From Nocardiopsis sp. ATB16-24 (lineage in GTDB: Bacteria; Actinomycetota; Actinomycetes; Streptosporangiales; Streptosporangiaceae): DNA of 64,000 bases. Shown piece after piece: positions 11,233-21,579 of this stretch. Position numbers and translations under genes: made by a program. Position 1 is the first letter of the stretch. Each line of letters begins with the position of its first letter. The notes below the pieces were generated by a model that had not been told where the DNA came from, ran no database searches, and saw only the letters and a program-made list of their open reading frames with translations. The DNA is taken from the NCBI RefSeq assembly GCF_030271535.1, contig NZ_JASCXJ010000023.1, positions 31,304 through 95,303 of the forward strand, written 5' to 3'.

Positions 11233-12069
11233 TCAGTGCGTGGTGTTCGGGCGGGAGGAGCCGGCCTTGAGGACGGGCAGGGGCGGCGGGGTCCCACCGA
11301 ACTCCGGGCACAGCGCCTGGTGTTCGCACCAGTCGCACAACCTGCTCTTCCTGGGCCGCCAGATCCCCGTACGGCCGGCCGTCTCGATCTGCGCCCAGAT
11401 GTCGGAGATCTCGGCCTCGGCCGCGCGCAGTTCGTCCTCGGTGGGGTCGTACCAGCGCACCGCACCGTCACCGCCCAGGTAGACGAGTTGGAGACGGGTG
11501 GGGACGACACCGAGATCGCGCCAGATCATCACCGCGTAGAAGAAGATCTGGAGGCGGTCCTTGTCCTCGAAACGAGGAAGGGGCGACTTGCCGGTCTTGT
11601 AGTCCACGATCCGGATCTGTCCGGAGGGCGAGACGTCGAGCCGGTCCACGTAGCCGCGCAGACGCAGGCCGGTGGGGAGGGACACCTGTAGGCGCATCTC
11701 GCGGTCGCGGGGTTCCAGGGTGGTGGGGTTCTCCAGGTCGAAGTAGCGTCGGACCAGGGCACGGGCCGACTCCAACCAGGTGCCGAGTTCCTCCTCATCG
11801 GCGAAGAGTTCCACCAGTTCGGGTCTGCGTTCGCTCAGCCTCTTCCACTGGGGATCGACGAGGCCGCGGGCGTTGTGGGGGGTGCGTGCCTCGGCGGGCA
11901 GTTCGTAGAGGCGTTCCAGACAGGCGTGGACGAGGGTGCCGCGCAGGGCCGCGGTGCTGGGCTTCTCGGGCAGCCGGTCGATGGCGCGGAAGCGGAACAG
12001 CAGCGGACATTGCAGGAAGTCGCCCGCCCGGGAGGGGGAGAGGGCCGACGGTAGGAGCGCGGTGGTCAT
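11233..12069 (-). CDS. RecB-family exonuclease (PD-(D/E)XK, Cas4-like iron-sulphur type)
   Basis: 278 residues. The nuclease fold shows LSPSRAGDFLQCPLLFRFRAIDR at the start, ALRGTLVHACLERLY, the GYVDRLD motif and the catalytic IVDYKTGK. A C-terminal cluster LCDWCEHQALCPEF, together with the early Cys in QCPLLF, gives the four cysteines that hold a 4Fe-4S cluster in Cas4/AddB-type enzymes. It is the small stand-alone form found beside trmI, the site-2 protease and the proteasome genes of many actinobacteria, so a CRISPR role is unlikely; no array or cas gene is present. The probable role is single-strand DNA trimming in repair. The gene is divergent from the protease gene with 108 bases between them. 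Confidence 0.85.
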   Translation of the reverse strand: MTTALLPSALSPSRAGDFLQCPLLFRFRAIDRLPEKPSTAALRGTLVHACLERLYELPAEARTPHNARGLVDPQWKRLSERRPELVELFADEEELGTWLESARALVRRYFDLENPTTLEPRDREMRLQVSLPTGLRLRGYVDRLDVSPSGQIRIVDYKTGKSPLPRFEDKDRLQIFFYAVMIWRDLGVVPTRLQLVYLGGDGAVRWYDPTEDELRAAEAEISDIWAQIETAGRTGIWRPRKSRLCDWCEHQALCPEFGGTPPPLPVLKAGSSRPNTTH

Positions 12070-12177
12070 AGGAGGAGCCTATGAGACGGGAGTGGTGCGT
12101 GAAAGCGGATCGTGGGCGCTCCTGGGATGTGGCGGACCGGGGACGTCCTCAGGGCCCGTCGGCCGTAGGCTGAGGGT

Positions 12178-13329
12178 GTGACGACCGAGAGTGACGCATC
12201 CGCACCGAGGCCCGGTGACCGTTCCAGCACGGGGCTGTTGATCGGACGCCCCTTCGGGGTCCCCGTCTACGTGACATCCTCGTGGTTGATCGTGGCCGTG
12301 CTGATCACCCTGGTCTACGGGGGTGTGGTGCAGGGCCGACTGGCGTTGGGACCCTGGTCCTACCTGCTGGCGTTCCTCTTCGCGGTCCTGCTCTACGTCT
12401 CGGTCCTGGTGCACGAGCTCGCCCACGCGGTGGTCGCGCGCATGTACGGTCTGCCGGTGCGGCGCATCGTGCTGTACGTGCTGGGCGGTGTCTCCGAGAT
12501 CGAACGTGAGGCGCCCACACCGGGGCGTGAGTTCTGGATCGCCTTCGCGGGGCCGCTGTTCTCCCTTCTTCTGGCGGCCGGCGGTTTCGGGGCGTACCTG
12601 TTCGCCGACCCGCGCAGCGTCGTGGGCGAGCTGTTGTTCCAGTTGTGGGTCGCCAACCTTCTGGTGGGCGTGTTCAACCTGTTGCCCGGTCTTCCTCTGG
12701 ACGGTGGGCGGTTGCTGCGCGCGGGGGTGTGGAAGGCGACCGGCAGGCCCTTCGTGGGGAGCGTGGTCGCGGCCTGGGGCGGCAGAGTCCTGGCCCTGGT
12801 GGTGGTGGCGTTGCCGTTCCTGCTCACGTGGTCGGCGGGCGGGCGATTGAGTCCGTGGGCCGTGGTGTGGGGCCTGGTCCTGGGCGGTTTCATGTGGATG
12901 GGCGCCACGGACGCGCTGCGCACGGCACGGGTGCGTGAGCGGGTTCCGGAGCTGCGCGCGCGTGCTCTGGCCCGTAGGGCGGTGATGGTGCCGGCCGACA
13001 CCCCGCTGGCGGAGGCCGAGCGCCGTGCGGGGGAGTCGGGCGTGACCGAGGTCGTGGTGACCGACTCCGACGGCACGGCCCTGGCGATCGTGCACCCGAC
13101 GGCGGCCGGGGCCCTTCCCCGGGAGCGCCGGCCGTGGGTCCCGGTGTCGAGCGTGGCCCGTGCGGTGACGGAGCACTCCGTGGTCTCGGCGGAGATGGAG
13201 GGGGAGGAGCTGTTGGGGGCCCTCACCGTGCACCCGCTGCCCGAGTACCTGGTGGTGGAGGAGGACGGACGGGTGCACGGGGTGCTGCGGGCCGTGGACG
13301 TCAACGCCGCCATGTCGGGCCGCGGCTGA
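12178..13329 (+). CDS. Site-2 protease family membrane metalloprotease with CBS domains (Rip3-like)
   Basis: 383 residues from GTG. The zinc motif HELAH (residues 79-83) lies in the second or third membrane helix and the third ligand Asp175 in LPGLPLDGGR. There are about six membrane helices between residues 30 and 245. There is no PDZ domain; instead the C-terminal 130 residues resemble a pair of CBS modules (RAVMVPADTPLAEAERRAGESGVTEVVVTDSDG ... LPEYLVVEEDGRVHGVLRAVDV). The family cuts membrane-bound substrates inside the bilayer, often anti-sigma factors; the CBS part may sense adenylates. It corresponds to the Rip3-type proteins of mycobacteria and sits in the conserved neighbourhood upstream of trmI and arc. 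Confidence 0.87.
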   Translation: MTTESDASAPRPGDRSSTGLLIGRPFGVPVYVTSSWLIVAVLITLVYGGVVQGRLALGPWSYLLAFLFAVLLYVSVLVHELAHAVVARMYGLPVRRIVLYVLGGVSEIEREAPTPGREFWIAFAGPLFSLLLAAGGFGAYLFADPRSVVGELLFQLWVANLLVGVFNLLPGLPLDGGRLLRAGVWKATGRPFVGSVVAAWGGRVLALVVVALPFLLTWSAGGRLSPWAVVWGLVLGGFMWMGATDALRTARVRERVPELRARALARRAVMVPADTPLAEAERRAGESGVTEVVVTDSDGTALAIVHPTAAGALPRERRPWVPVSSVARAVTEHSVVSAEMEGEELLGALTVHPLPEYLVVEEDGRVHGVLRAVDVNAAMSGRG

Positions 13330-13342
13330 GCGGCGGCTCCGG

Positions 13343-13816
13343 TCAGCGATGGGCTCCTTGGGGCCACAGCACCGACACGGGGCGGTGGAGCGCTCGTGCG
13401 TAGGCGACCACGTCCGCGGTACCGCCCGGTCCCCGTGCCGGCAGCCCGTCCCAGACGGCCACGAGCTGATCGCAACGCCGCACGAGCAGTCTCCCGGCCG
13501 CCATGTGCGCCTGGGAGGTGGACTCGGTGTGCGGCAGTTCGTGCACCAGGACGGCCCGGCGCAGGAGGCGGTCGTAGACGGGACGGTGCTCCTCGGGAAG
13601 GGCCTCCCGGTAGCGGGTCGCGGGGATGATCACCTCCAGTGGCGCCCCGGCCTCGACGACGGCCTCGGCGAAGACCGCGTCGGCGCCGTCGGCCAGGCAG
13701 GACAGGCCGACCATCTCACAGCCGTAGGGCTTGAGGTGGGCGCTGACCATCTCGGTGACGGTGCTGTGCAGTCGCGGGGTCAGAGCACGGTGGCCGGTGA
13801 CTCCGATGCGGATCAC
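13343..13816 (-). CDS. SLOG-like Rossmann-fold protein
   Basis: 157 residues. The start IRIGVTGHRAL, the GLSCLADGADAVFAEAVVEAG middle and IIPATRYREALPEEHRPVYDRLLRRA segment are typical of the nucleotide-binding SLOG/YpsA-like proteins (the family that includes LOG and DprA-like folds), which are thought to bind nucleotide-derived ligands. RRCDQLVAVWDG and GGTADVVAYAR complete the fold. No effector domain is fused. It is 32 bases downstream of, and on the same strand as, the XRE/TPR regulator gene and so probably co-transcribed. Its ligand is unknown; a ligand sensor or nucleotide hydrolase acting with the regulator is an inference from the pairing. Confidence 0.7.
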   Translation of the reverse strand: MIRIGVTGHRALTPRLHSTVTEMVSAHLKPYGCEMVGLSCLADGADAVFAEAVVEAGAPLEVIIPATRYREALPEEHRPVYDRLLRRAVLVHELPHTESTSQAHMAAGRLLVRRCDQLVAVWDGLPARGPGGTADVVAYARALHRPVSVLWPQGAHR

Positions 13817-13848
13817 GAAACCTCCCTGTTGTTCGTTTCGTGGCTTCT

Positions 13849-15171
13849 CTACCCGGAAGCAGGGATACCGGAGACCAGGGACAGAAGTCGGTCGTCCAGG
13901 TCGGCCACACAGCGTGCGGGGGGACCCGCGTAGCGGCGACGGAAGGACCGTACGCGTCCGATGACGCGTTCGGACCTGAACCGGATCCCGGTGCTCAGCG
14001 CCTCGTGTGCCAACCGGAACGCCTCGTCCACATCACCGGCGTCGGCGTGCGCCGACGCCAGCTCCACCTGGAGGACGGCGGACTGTTTGGGGTTGACCGC
14101 CCGAGGTGCGAGGGCTTCGGCGAAGGCCCGGCGCGCCTGGTGCGGCCGGCGCAGACGTACGTCCACCAGGGCACGGTAACCGGCCACCTTGGCCTGGTCG
14201 AAGGCGAAGACCCATGGCCAGGGCGGTGCGGTGTTGCTCGACCTGGCCGCCTCCCTCTCGGCCTGGTCGAGGGCGTGGACGGCGGCGGAGCGATCGCCCG
14301 TCCCCGCATGGGCCAGGGCGCCGACACAGGCGAGCCAGGCGCGGGCCGTGGGATGGGCGGAGGGGCCGAGGACGTGCTGGGCCTCCTGGACCAGGCCGAG
14401 GCCCAGATGGGGATCCTCCGCCGTGTCGGCCTCGAAGGCGGCCAGGGAGCCCAACATGTACACGTCCAGGAGGCGCACGCCCGCCTGGCGTGCCCGGTTC
14501 ACGGCCGTGCGGTAGTGCGCGCGGGCCGATCCCATGTCGCCCTGGTCGGCGTACAGCCACGCGGTGAACCCCGATGCCTCGCTCGCGGCGGCGCTGAGTT
14601 CCGAACTGAACGCGGTCCCGTGCGCCTGCTTGAGCATGTGCTCGCACAGATGCACGTGCGCCACCGCGCTGGGCAGAAGATGGGAGGAGCAGGAGCCGGC
14701 GTCCATGCGACGCTGGCCACCGGTGATCGCGCGTAGGGCGTGGGCGGTGGTGACGTCGACCGGGCGGTGGTCGGCGTCGGGCGTCCCTCCGGGCGTGGTC
14801 GCGGGAGCGGCGGTGAGCAGGGCGCCCGTGGCGACCACGCGGGCGAAGTCGCGGCGTCTCGTGGTGTTCACCCCCCTCGCGGCGGGAGCGGCCCGGGCCG
14901 GGGCCCCGCCGAAGCGCAACAGGTGCAGCGGAATGTCCAACCGTTCGGCGAGGTCGCGCACCTGGTCGATGGTCAGTGACTGCTGTCCGTTGACCACGCG
15001 TGAGACCCAACTCTGGGAGTAGTCGATCGCGCGGGCGAGGTCGCCCTGGGACCAACCGCGTGCGGCGCGCACCCCCTCGAGCACCGCCGCCATGTCACAG
15101 GTGGCCAGCGCTTGGGCTATGCGAGGCCGCGTCCACAGGTCCACGGGAGGACCGCCGTCTGGTTGGGGCAT
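13849..15171 (-). CDS. XRE-family regulator with TPR-like C-terminus
   Basis: 440 residues. Residues 27-85 form a Cro/CI helix-turn-helix (LEGVRAARGWSQGDLARAIDYSQSWVSRVVNGQQSLTIDQVRDLAERLDI). A basic RRRDFARVVATGALL stretch follows, as in many Streptomyces-type regulators of this class. Residues 150-430 are alanine-rich helical repeats of TPR character (GDMGSARAHYRTAVNRARQAG; AHADAGDVDEAFRLAHEALSTG). The architecture recalls quorum-type and developmental regulators in actinomycetes, in which the repeats bind a peptide or small molecule. It heads a two-gene unit with the SLOG-like gene and is divergent from a small gene; a palindrome lies in the shared upstream region. Confidence 0.78.
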   Translation of the reverse strand: MPQPDGGPPVDLWTRPRIAQALATCDMAAVLEGVRAARGWSQGDLARAIDYSQSWVSRVVNGQQSLTIDQVRDLAERLDIPLHLLRFGGAPARAAPAARGVNTTRRRDFARVVATGALLTAAPATTPGGTPDADHRPVDVTTAHALRAITGGQRRMDAGSCSSHLLPSAVAHVHLCEHMLKQAHGTAFSSELSAAASEASGFTAWLYADQGDMGSARAHYRTAVNRARQAGVRLLDVYMLGSLAAFEADTAEDPHLGLGLVQEAQHVLGPSAHPTARAWLACVGALAHAGTGDRSAAVHALDQAEREAARSSNTAPPWPWVFAFDQAKVAGYRALVDVRLRRPHQARRAFAEALAPRAVNPKQSAVLQVELASAHADAGDVDEAFRLAHEALSTGIRFRSERVIGRVRSFRRRYAGPPARCVADLDDRLLSLVSGIPASG

Positions 15172-15224
15172 GAGCTTAGGTTAGGGACTGTCGGTGGGTC
15201 TTGGGGGCTATATGGGAGAAAGAA

Positions 15225-15250
15225 GGCCCTATGCGGGATCGGCATAGGCC
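15225..15250. promoter_or_regulatory. Palindromic site between the XRE regulator and the small divergent gene
   Basis: GGCCCTATGC (15225-15234) and GCATAGGCC (15242-15250) form an inverted repeat with one bulged base and a seven-base centre. It lies 54 bases upstream of the XRE gene start and 74 bases upstream of the divergent GTG, a good position for an operator bound by the XRE regulator. Inference only. Confidence 0.4.
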
Positions 15251-15323
15251 TCTTCGTCCACACTCTCGATACGGCAGAGTACAAGGGTCGTTGGTCCCGG
15301 TAGTGCCTGGGAGGGAAAGCCCC

Positions 15324-15689
15324 GTGACCATTGAGACCCCGCCCGCGGGGAGTCCGAGCCCGAGGCGGAACCCGGCTCGGGCCGAGACGGAGAGTCGGGG
15401 AGAGTCGACCGGCCTGGTCCTGCGCGGACTGGCGACCGAGCTGCGTGCGCGAGGGTGGGAGGTCCGTGAGGACGGAGCGCGCGGAGCGGTCGACGTGGGA
15501 CCTCGGTCCCACTCCCAGCAGGTCCTGCTGCGTCCGCACCGCGGGGACCTGTGGTGGTGGATGCGCTGGCCCCCGAAGGAGGGGATGCCCCCGGCGCTGG
15601 CGGGGGTACCGATCTCACCGGTCACCCGAACCGCCGACGCCGCACGGCGGGTCGTGGGCGCGCTGGCGATGTCCGTCGACCGGACCTGA
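15324..15689 (+). CDS. Small conserved-looking protein of unknown function
   Basis: 121 residues from a GTG at 15324 preceded by GGGAGGGAAAG; the open frame extends 41 codons upstream but with no ribosome site. The N-terminal 35 residues are Pro/Arg/Ser-rich; the rest reads as a compact domain: LVLRGLATELRARGWEVREDG, then HSQQVLLRPHRGDLWWWMRWPP and a helical end. I do not recognise a named family. It is divergent from the XRE/SLOG pair and shares its regulatory region, so it may be a target or a partner of that regulator. Confidence 0.55.
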   Translation: MTIETPPAGSPSPRRNPARAETESRGESTGLVLRGLATELRARGWEVREDGARGAVDVGPRSHSQQVLLRPHRGDLWWWMRWPPKEGMPPALAGVPISPVTRTADAARRVVGALAMSVDRT

Positions 15690-15698
15690 GCGAGCACG

Positions 15699-15739
15699 GG
15701 CACGGGGCCTGAAGGCCCCTCCTCGGAACGCCCCGTGCC
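15699..15739. terminator. Bidirectional terminator hairpin
   Basis: Perfect 10-bp stem (15699-15708 with 15730-15739) between the ends of two convergent genes; an inner GGCCTGAAGGCC hairpin may fold alternatively. Confidence 0.6.
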
Positions 15740-15750
15740 GGTGGAGCGCC

Positions 15751-17729
<1,979 letters not shown>

Positions 17730-18101
17730 CGCTCCGACGGAGGCGCTCTGGGAGGCGGCCCGCCCGCGGACCCCTCCGAGGGCGCCCGTGCACGCCCGCG
17801 CCCCGACCGCCGCCGGCGCGGTGCGGACAGGCAGGCGGGGCACCGAACGTCCAGAGGGTTTCCGCCCGCGCGGGCAGGCCCGCTGACGTGCGCCGGAAGG
17901 TCGCGCGAGCGCGCGAAAAGCTTGCCCGAGGCCGGACCCGGAGGTTACTTTCTCATTACGTCGGGTCCCTCGCTAGCACCCTGACCTGTGGTGACGCAAG
18001 ACCTGAAAATGAGGCCTACGACACTCGTCCGCCTCAGGAGGTTAGGAAATGGGCGGGGGTAGGTAGGCTCCGATGTAGTTCCTCATAGGGAGGTGGCGGA
18101 C
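17730..18101. other. Intergenic region upstream of arc
   Basis: About 370 bases without a gene. A less GC-rich stretch at 17930-18060 probably carries the arc promoter; TAGGCT at 18065-18070 could be a -10 element, but I cannot assign a matching -35. The arc ribosome site AGGGAGG lies at 18087-18093. Confidence 0.45.
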
Positions 18102-19862
18102 GTGGCCGAGCGCGACGATGAGCGTCAGAGCGACCAGGACCGTGAAGTCGCAGAACTCAGGGCCCAGGTCTCCTACATGGAGAAGGAACTCAGCGTGGTG
18201 CGACGCAAACTCGCTGACTCTCCCCGGCATGTACGCCTTTTGGAAGAGCGTCTGCGCGAGGCGCAGGCCGACCTTGCCGCGGCCAACGGACAGAACGAAC
18301 GGCTCGTCTCCACTTTGAAGGAGGCGCGTGAGCAGATCCTCGCGCTCAAGGAGGAGGTCGACCGGCTGGCCCAACCGCCGTCCGGTTTCGGTGTCTACCT
18401 CGGCTCGCGCGAGGACGAGACCGTCGAGATCTTCACCAACGGCCGCAAGATGCGGGTCAACGTCAGTCCTTCACTGGACCTGGACGGCCTGCGTCCGGGG
18501 CAGGAGGTCATGCTCAACGAGGCCTTCAACGTGGTGGGGGCGGAGTCCTTCGAGACCGTCGGTGAGGTCGTCATGCTCAAGGAGATCCTTGAGGACGGCG
18601 AACGTGCCCTGGTGATCTCCCACCACGACGAGGAGCGGATCGTCCGGCTGGCCGAACCGCTGCGCGACGAGCCGATCCGCCCCGGCGACTCGCTGCTGCT
18701 GGAGCCCCGGTCCGGATACGTCTACGAGCGTATTCCCAAGTCCGAGGTCGAAGAGCTCATCCTCGAGGAGGTGCCCGACATCTCCTACACCGATATCGGT
18801 GGTCTGGCCGGGCAGATCGAGATGATCCGCGACGCCGTCGAGCTGCCCTATCTGCACAAGGACCTGTTCTACGAGCACCAGCTGCGTCCGCCCAAGGGCG
18901 TGCTGCTCTACGGACCCCCCGGATGCGGTAAGACGCTCATCGCCAAGGCGGTCGCCAACTCGCTGGCCAAGCAGGTGGCCGAGCGGACCGGCCGTGACGT
19001 CGGCAAGAGCTTCTTCCTCAACATCAAGGGTCCGGAGCTGCTCAACAAGTACGTGGGCGAGACCGAGCGTCACATCCGCCTGGTCTTCCAACGGGCGAGG
19101 GAGAAGGCGTCCGAGGGCACCCCGGTCATCGTCTTCTTCGACGAGATGGACTCGATCTTCCGTACCCGTGGTTCGGGTGTGTCCTCCGACGTGGAGAACA
19201 CGATCGTTCCGCAGCTGCTCAGTGAGATCGACGGTGTGGAGGGCTTGGAGAACGTCATCGTCATCGGCGCCTCCAACCGCGAGGACATGATCGACCCGGC
19301 GATCCTGCGGCCCGGCCGTCTGGACGTCAAGATCAAGATCGAGCGGCCGGACGCCGAGGCGGCCCGTGACATCTTCGGCAAGTACATCACCGAGGACCTG
19401 CCGCTGCACGAGGACGACCTCGCCGAGCACGGCGGTTCCACCAAGGCCACCGTGGACGCGATGATCCAGCGCGTGGTGGAGCGCATGTACACCGAGGACG
19501 AGGAGAACCGCTTCCTGGAGGTCACCTACGCCAACGGTGACAAGGAGGTCCTGTACTTCAAGGACTTCAACTCCGGAGCGATGATCGAGAACATCGTCGC
19601 ACGGGCCAAGAAGATGGCCATCAAGGACTTCATCGACCACAAGTCCAAGGGCATCCGGGTCTCGCACCTGTTGCAGGCCTGCGTCGACGAGTTCAGCGAG
19701 AACGAGGACCTGCCCAACACCACCAACCCCGACGACTGGGCGCGGATCTCCGGAAAGAAGGGCGAGAGGATCGTCTACATCCGGACCCTGGTCACGGGCA
19801 AGAAGGGCGCGGACTCCGGTCGCAGCATCGACACGGTGCCCAACACCGGTCAGTACCTGTGA
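18102..19862 (+). CDS. arc: Proteasome-associated AAA ATPase ARC/Mpa
   Basis: 586 residues. GTG at 18102 is eight bases after AGGGAGG, whereas the upstream GTG at 18093 overlaps that site. Residues about 15-95 form the coiled coil that captures Pup. Two OB-fold subdomains follow (about 95-225). The AAA module carries Walker A GPPGCGKT (271-278), pore loop KYVG (316-319), Walker B VIVFFDE and the arginine finger region [11 protein letters not shown]. The C-terminus ends in GQYL with the penultimate tyrosine that docks onto the 20S proteasome. The hexamer unfolds pupylated proteins and feeds them to PrcBA in the cytoplasm. dop follows after a hairpin. Confidence 0.97.
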   Translation: MAERDDERQSDQDREVAELRAQVSYMEKELSVVRRKLADSPRHVRLLEERLREAQADLAAANGQNERLVSTLKEAREQILALKEEVDRLAQPPSGFGVYLGSREDETVEIFTNGRKMRVNVSPSLDLDGLRPGQEVMLNEAFNVVGAESFETVGEVVMLKEILEDGERALVISHHDEERIVRLAEPLRDEPIRPGDSLLLEPRSGYVYERIPKSEVEELILEEVPDISYTDIGGLAGQIEMIRDAVELPYLHKDLFYEHQLRPPKGVLLYGPPGCGKTLIAKAVANSLAKQVAERTGRDVGKSFFLNIKGPELLNKYVGETERHIRLVFQRAREKASEGTPVIVFFDEMDSIFRTRGSGVSSDVENTIVPQLLSEIDGVEGLENVIVIGASNREDMIDPAILRPGRLDVKIKIERPDAEAARDIFGKYITEDLPLHEDDLAEHGGSTKATVDAMIQRVVERMYTEDEENRFLEVTYANGDKEVLYFKDFNSGAMIENIVARAKKMAIKDFIDHKSKGIRVSHLLQACVDEFSENEDLPNTTNPDDWARISGKKGERIVYIRTLVTGKKGADSGRSIDTVPNTGQYL

Positions 19863-19875
19863 CGGTATGAGGGGA

Positions 19876-19904
19876 GGGACCCGCCGAACTCTTCGGCGGG
19901 TCCC
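19876..19904 (+). terminator. Terminator hairpin after arc
   Basis: Perfect 13-bp stem (19876-19888 with 19892-19904) with a three-base loop, 13 bases after the arc stop. Confidence 0.7.
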
Positions 19905-19998
19905 TCGCCGTGTCGTGCGCCGAAACCGCGCAACGCCCGGGAACACGGCACTTGGGCCACAATTGGCGCGGAAGCGTTCAAGACCGGGCCACGGTGGA

Positions 19999-20004
19999 TA
20001 ACCT
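19999..20004 (+). promoter_or_regulatory. Putative -10 element giving a leaderless dop transcript
   Basis: TAACCT ends seven bases before the dop ATG, and no ribosome binding site separates them. This geometry would start transcription at or next to the A of the ATG. No clear -35 is seen. Confidence 0.4.
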
Positions 20005-20010
20005 CTCATC

Positions 20011-21528
20011 ATGAGTGTGCGGCGGATTATGGGTATCGAGACCGAGTACGGGATCTCCGTACCAGGCAACCCCGGGGCCAACGCGATGGTCACCTCCACC
20101 CAGGTGGTCAACGCCTATCGGGCCGCCTCGGCTGCCCGGGCGAGGCGTGCTCGCTGGGACTTCGAGGAGGAGAACCCGCTACGCGACGCGCGCGGCTTCG
20201 ACATGGCGCGCGAGACGGCCGACCCCAGTCAGCTCACGGACGAGGACCTGGGGTTGGCCAACGTCATCCTCACCAACGGGGCCCGTCTGTACGTGGACCA
20301 CGCCCATCCCGAGTACTCGGCGCCGGAGGTCACCAATCCGCGCGACGCGGTGCTGTGGGACAAGGCCGGAGAGCGGGTGATGGCCGACGCGGCCGCGCGG
20401 GCGGGTGCCACACCGGGGATCGAACCCATCCAGTTGTACAAGAACAACACCGACAACAAGGGCGCCGCCTACGGCTGCCACGAGAACTACCTGATGAAAC
20501 GGTCCACGCCGTTCGGTGACATCGTCCGACACCTGATTCCCTTCTTCGTCTCCCGGCAGGTCATCGTCGGCGCGGGCAAGGTCGGCATCGGTTCGGACGG
20601 GCAGGGGGCGGGGTTCCAGCTCTCCCAACGCGCCGACTTCTTCGAGGTCGAGGTGGGGCTGGAGACCACCCTGAAGCGTCCCATCATCAACACCCGGGAC
20701 GAACCGCACGCCGATCCCGACCGTTACCGGCGTCTGCACGTGATCATCGGCGACGCCAACCTGAGCGAGATCTCCACCTACCTCAAGCTGGGCATGACCT
20801 CGCTGGTGCTGTCGATGATCGAGGACGGCTTCCTGGAGGCGGACCTGTCCCTGGAGACCCCGGTCGCCGACCTGAGGGCGGTCTCGCACGACCCCGGACT
20901 GACCCACCGGGTGCGGCTGCGCGACGGGCGGAGGGTGACCGCCCTGGAGTTGCAGGCGGAGTACCTGGACCAGGCCCGCAAGTACGTCGAGGACCGCTTC
21001 GGCACCGATGTGGACCCCGACACCGCCGACGTCCTGGATCGCTGGGAGTCGGTGCTGCGGCGGCTGGGCACGGACCCGATGAGCCTGGCCGACGAGCTGG
21101 ACTGGGTGGCCAAGCTCAAGGTGCTGGAGAGTTACCGCACCCGGGACGGTCTGGAGTGGTCGCACCCGCGCTTGCAGTTGGTGGACCTGCAGTACTCGGA
21201 CGTGCGCGCCGACAAGGGGATCTACAACCGGTTGGTGGAACGCGGGCGGATGCGGCGCCTGGTGGACGAGGCGGAGGTGGAACGCGCCGTCACCGAGCCC
21301 CCGGAGGACACCCGGGCCTACTTCCGCGGGCGCTGCCTGGCCAAGTACGCCGACGAGGTGGCCGCCGCCTCCTGGGACTCGGTGATCTTCGACCTTCCGG
21401 GCCATGACTCCCTACAGCGGGTACCGACCCTGGACCCGCTCCGGGGGACCAAGGAGCACGTGGGAGGCCTGCTGGACGCCTCCGACACGGCGGCCGACCT
21501 GGTCTCGGTGCTCACGGGCGGGCACTGA
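20011..21528 (+). CDS. dop: Deamidase/depupylase of Pup
   Basis: 505 residues. The glutamine-synthetase-like fold starts with [12 protein letters not shown] (metal/ATP glutamate). The long Dop-specific insertion (about residues 38-75) that PafA lacks is present, followed by the catalytic aspartate Asp96 in [46 protein letters not shown] and [11 protein letters not shown] match both Dop and PafA. The enzyme deamidates the C-terminal Gln of Pup to Glu and removes Pup from substrates. Here deamidation is needed because the pup gene encodes a Gln C-terminus. It has its own likely promoter and a terminator, and is separated from pup by about 7.5 kb of other genes. Confidence 0.96.
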   Translation: MSVRRIMGIETEYGISVPGNPGANAMVTSTQVVNAYRAASAARARRARWDFEEENPLRDARGFDMARETADPSQLTDEDLGLANVILTNGARLYVDHAHPEYSAPEVTNPRDAVLWDKAGERVMADAAARAGATPGIEPIQLYKNNTDNKGAAYGCHENYLMKRSTPFGDIVRHLIPFFVSRQVIVGAGKVGIGSDGQGAGFQLSQRADFFEVEVGLETTLKRPIINTRDEPHADPDRYRRLHVIIGDANLSEISTYLKLGMTSLVLSMIEDGFLEADLSLETPVADLRAVSHDPGLTHRVRLRDGRRVTALELQAEYLDQARKYVEDRFGTDVDPDTADVLDRWESVLRRLGTDPMSLADELDWVAKLKVLESYRTRDGLEWSHPRLQLVDLQYSDVRADKGIYNRLVERGRMRRLVDEAEVERAVTEPPEDTRAYFRGRCLAKYADEVAAASWDSVIFDLPGHDSLQRVPTLDPLRGTKEHVGGLLDASDTAADLVSVLTGGH

Positions 21529-21537
21529 CCCACGGGC

Positions 21538-21562
21538 GGGAGGTCGGGGGTCCCGACCTCCC
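21538..21562. terminator. Bidirectional terminator between dop and pucR-like gene
   Basis: Perfect 11-bp stem (21538-21548 with 21552-21562) and three-base loop, ten bases after the dop stop and 17 bases from the end of the convergent gene. Confidence 0.7.
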
Positions 21563-21579
21563 GTGCCACGTCCGGAGCC

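Noticed and set aside
11233..12069. Cas4 of a CRISPR system
   Set aside because: The nuclease has Cas4-like cysteines but lies in the conserved trmI/Rip block and no array or other cas gene is present.
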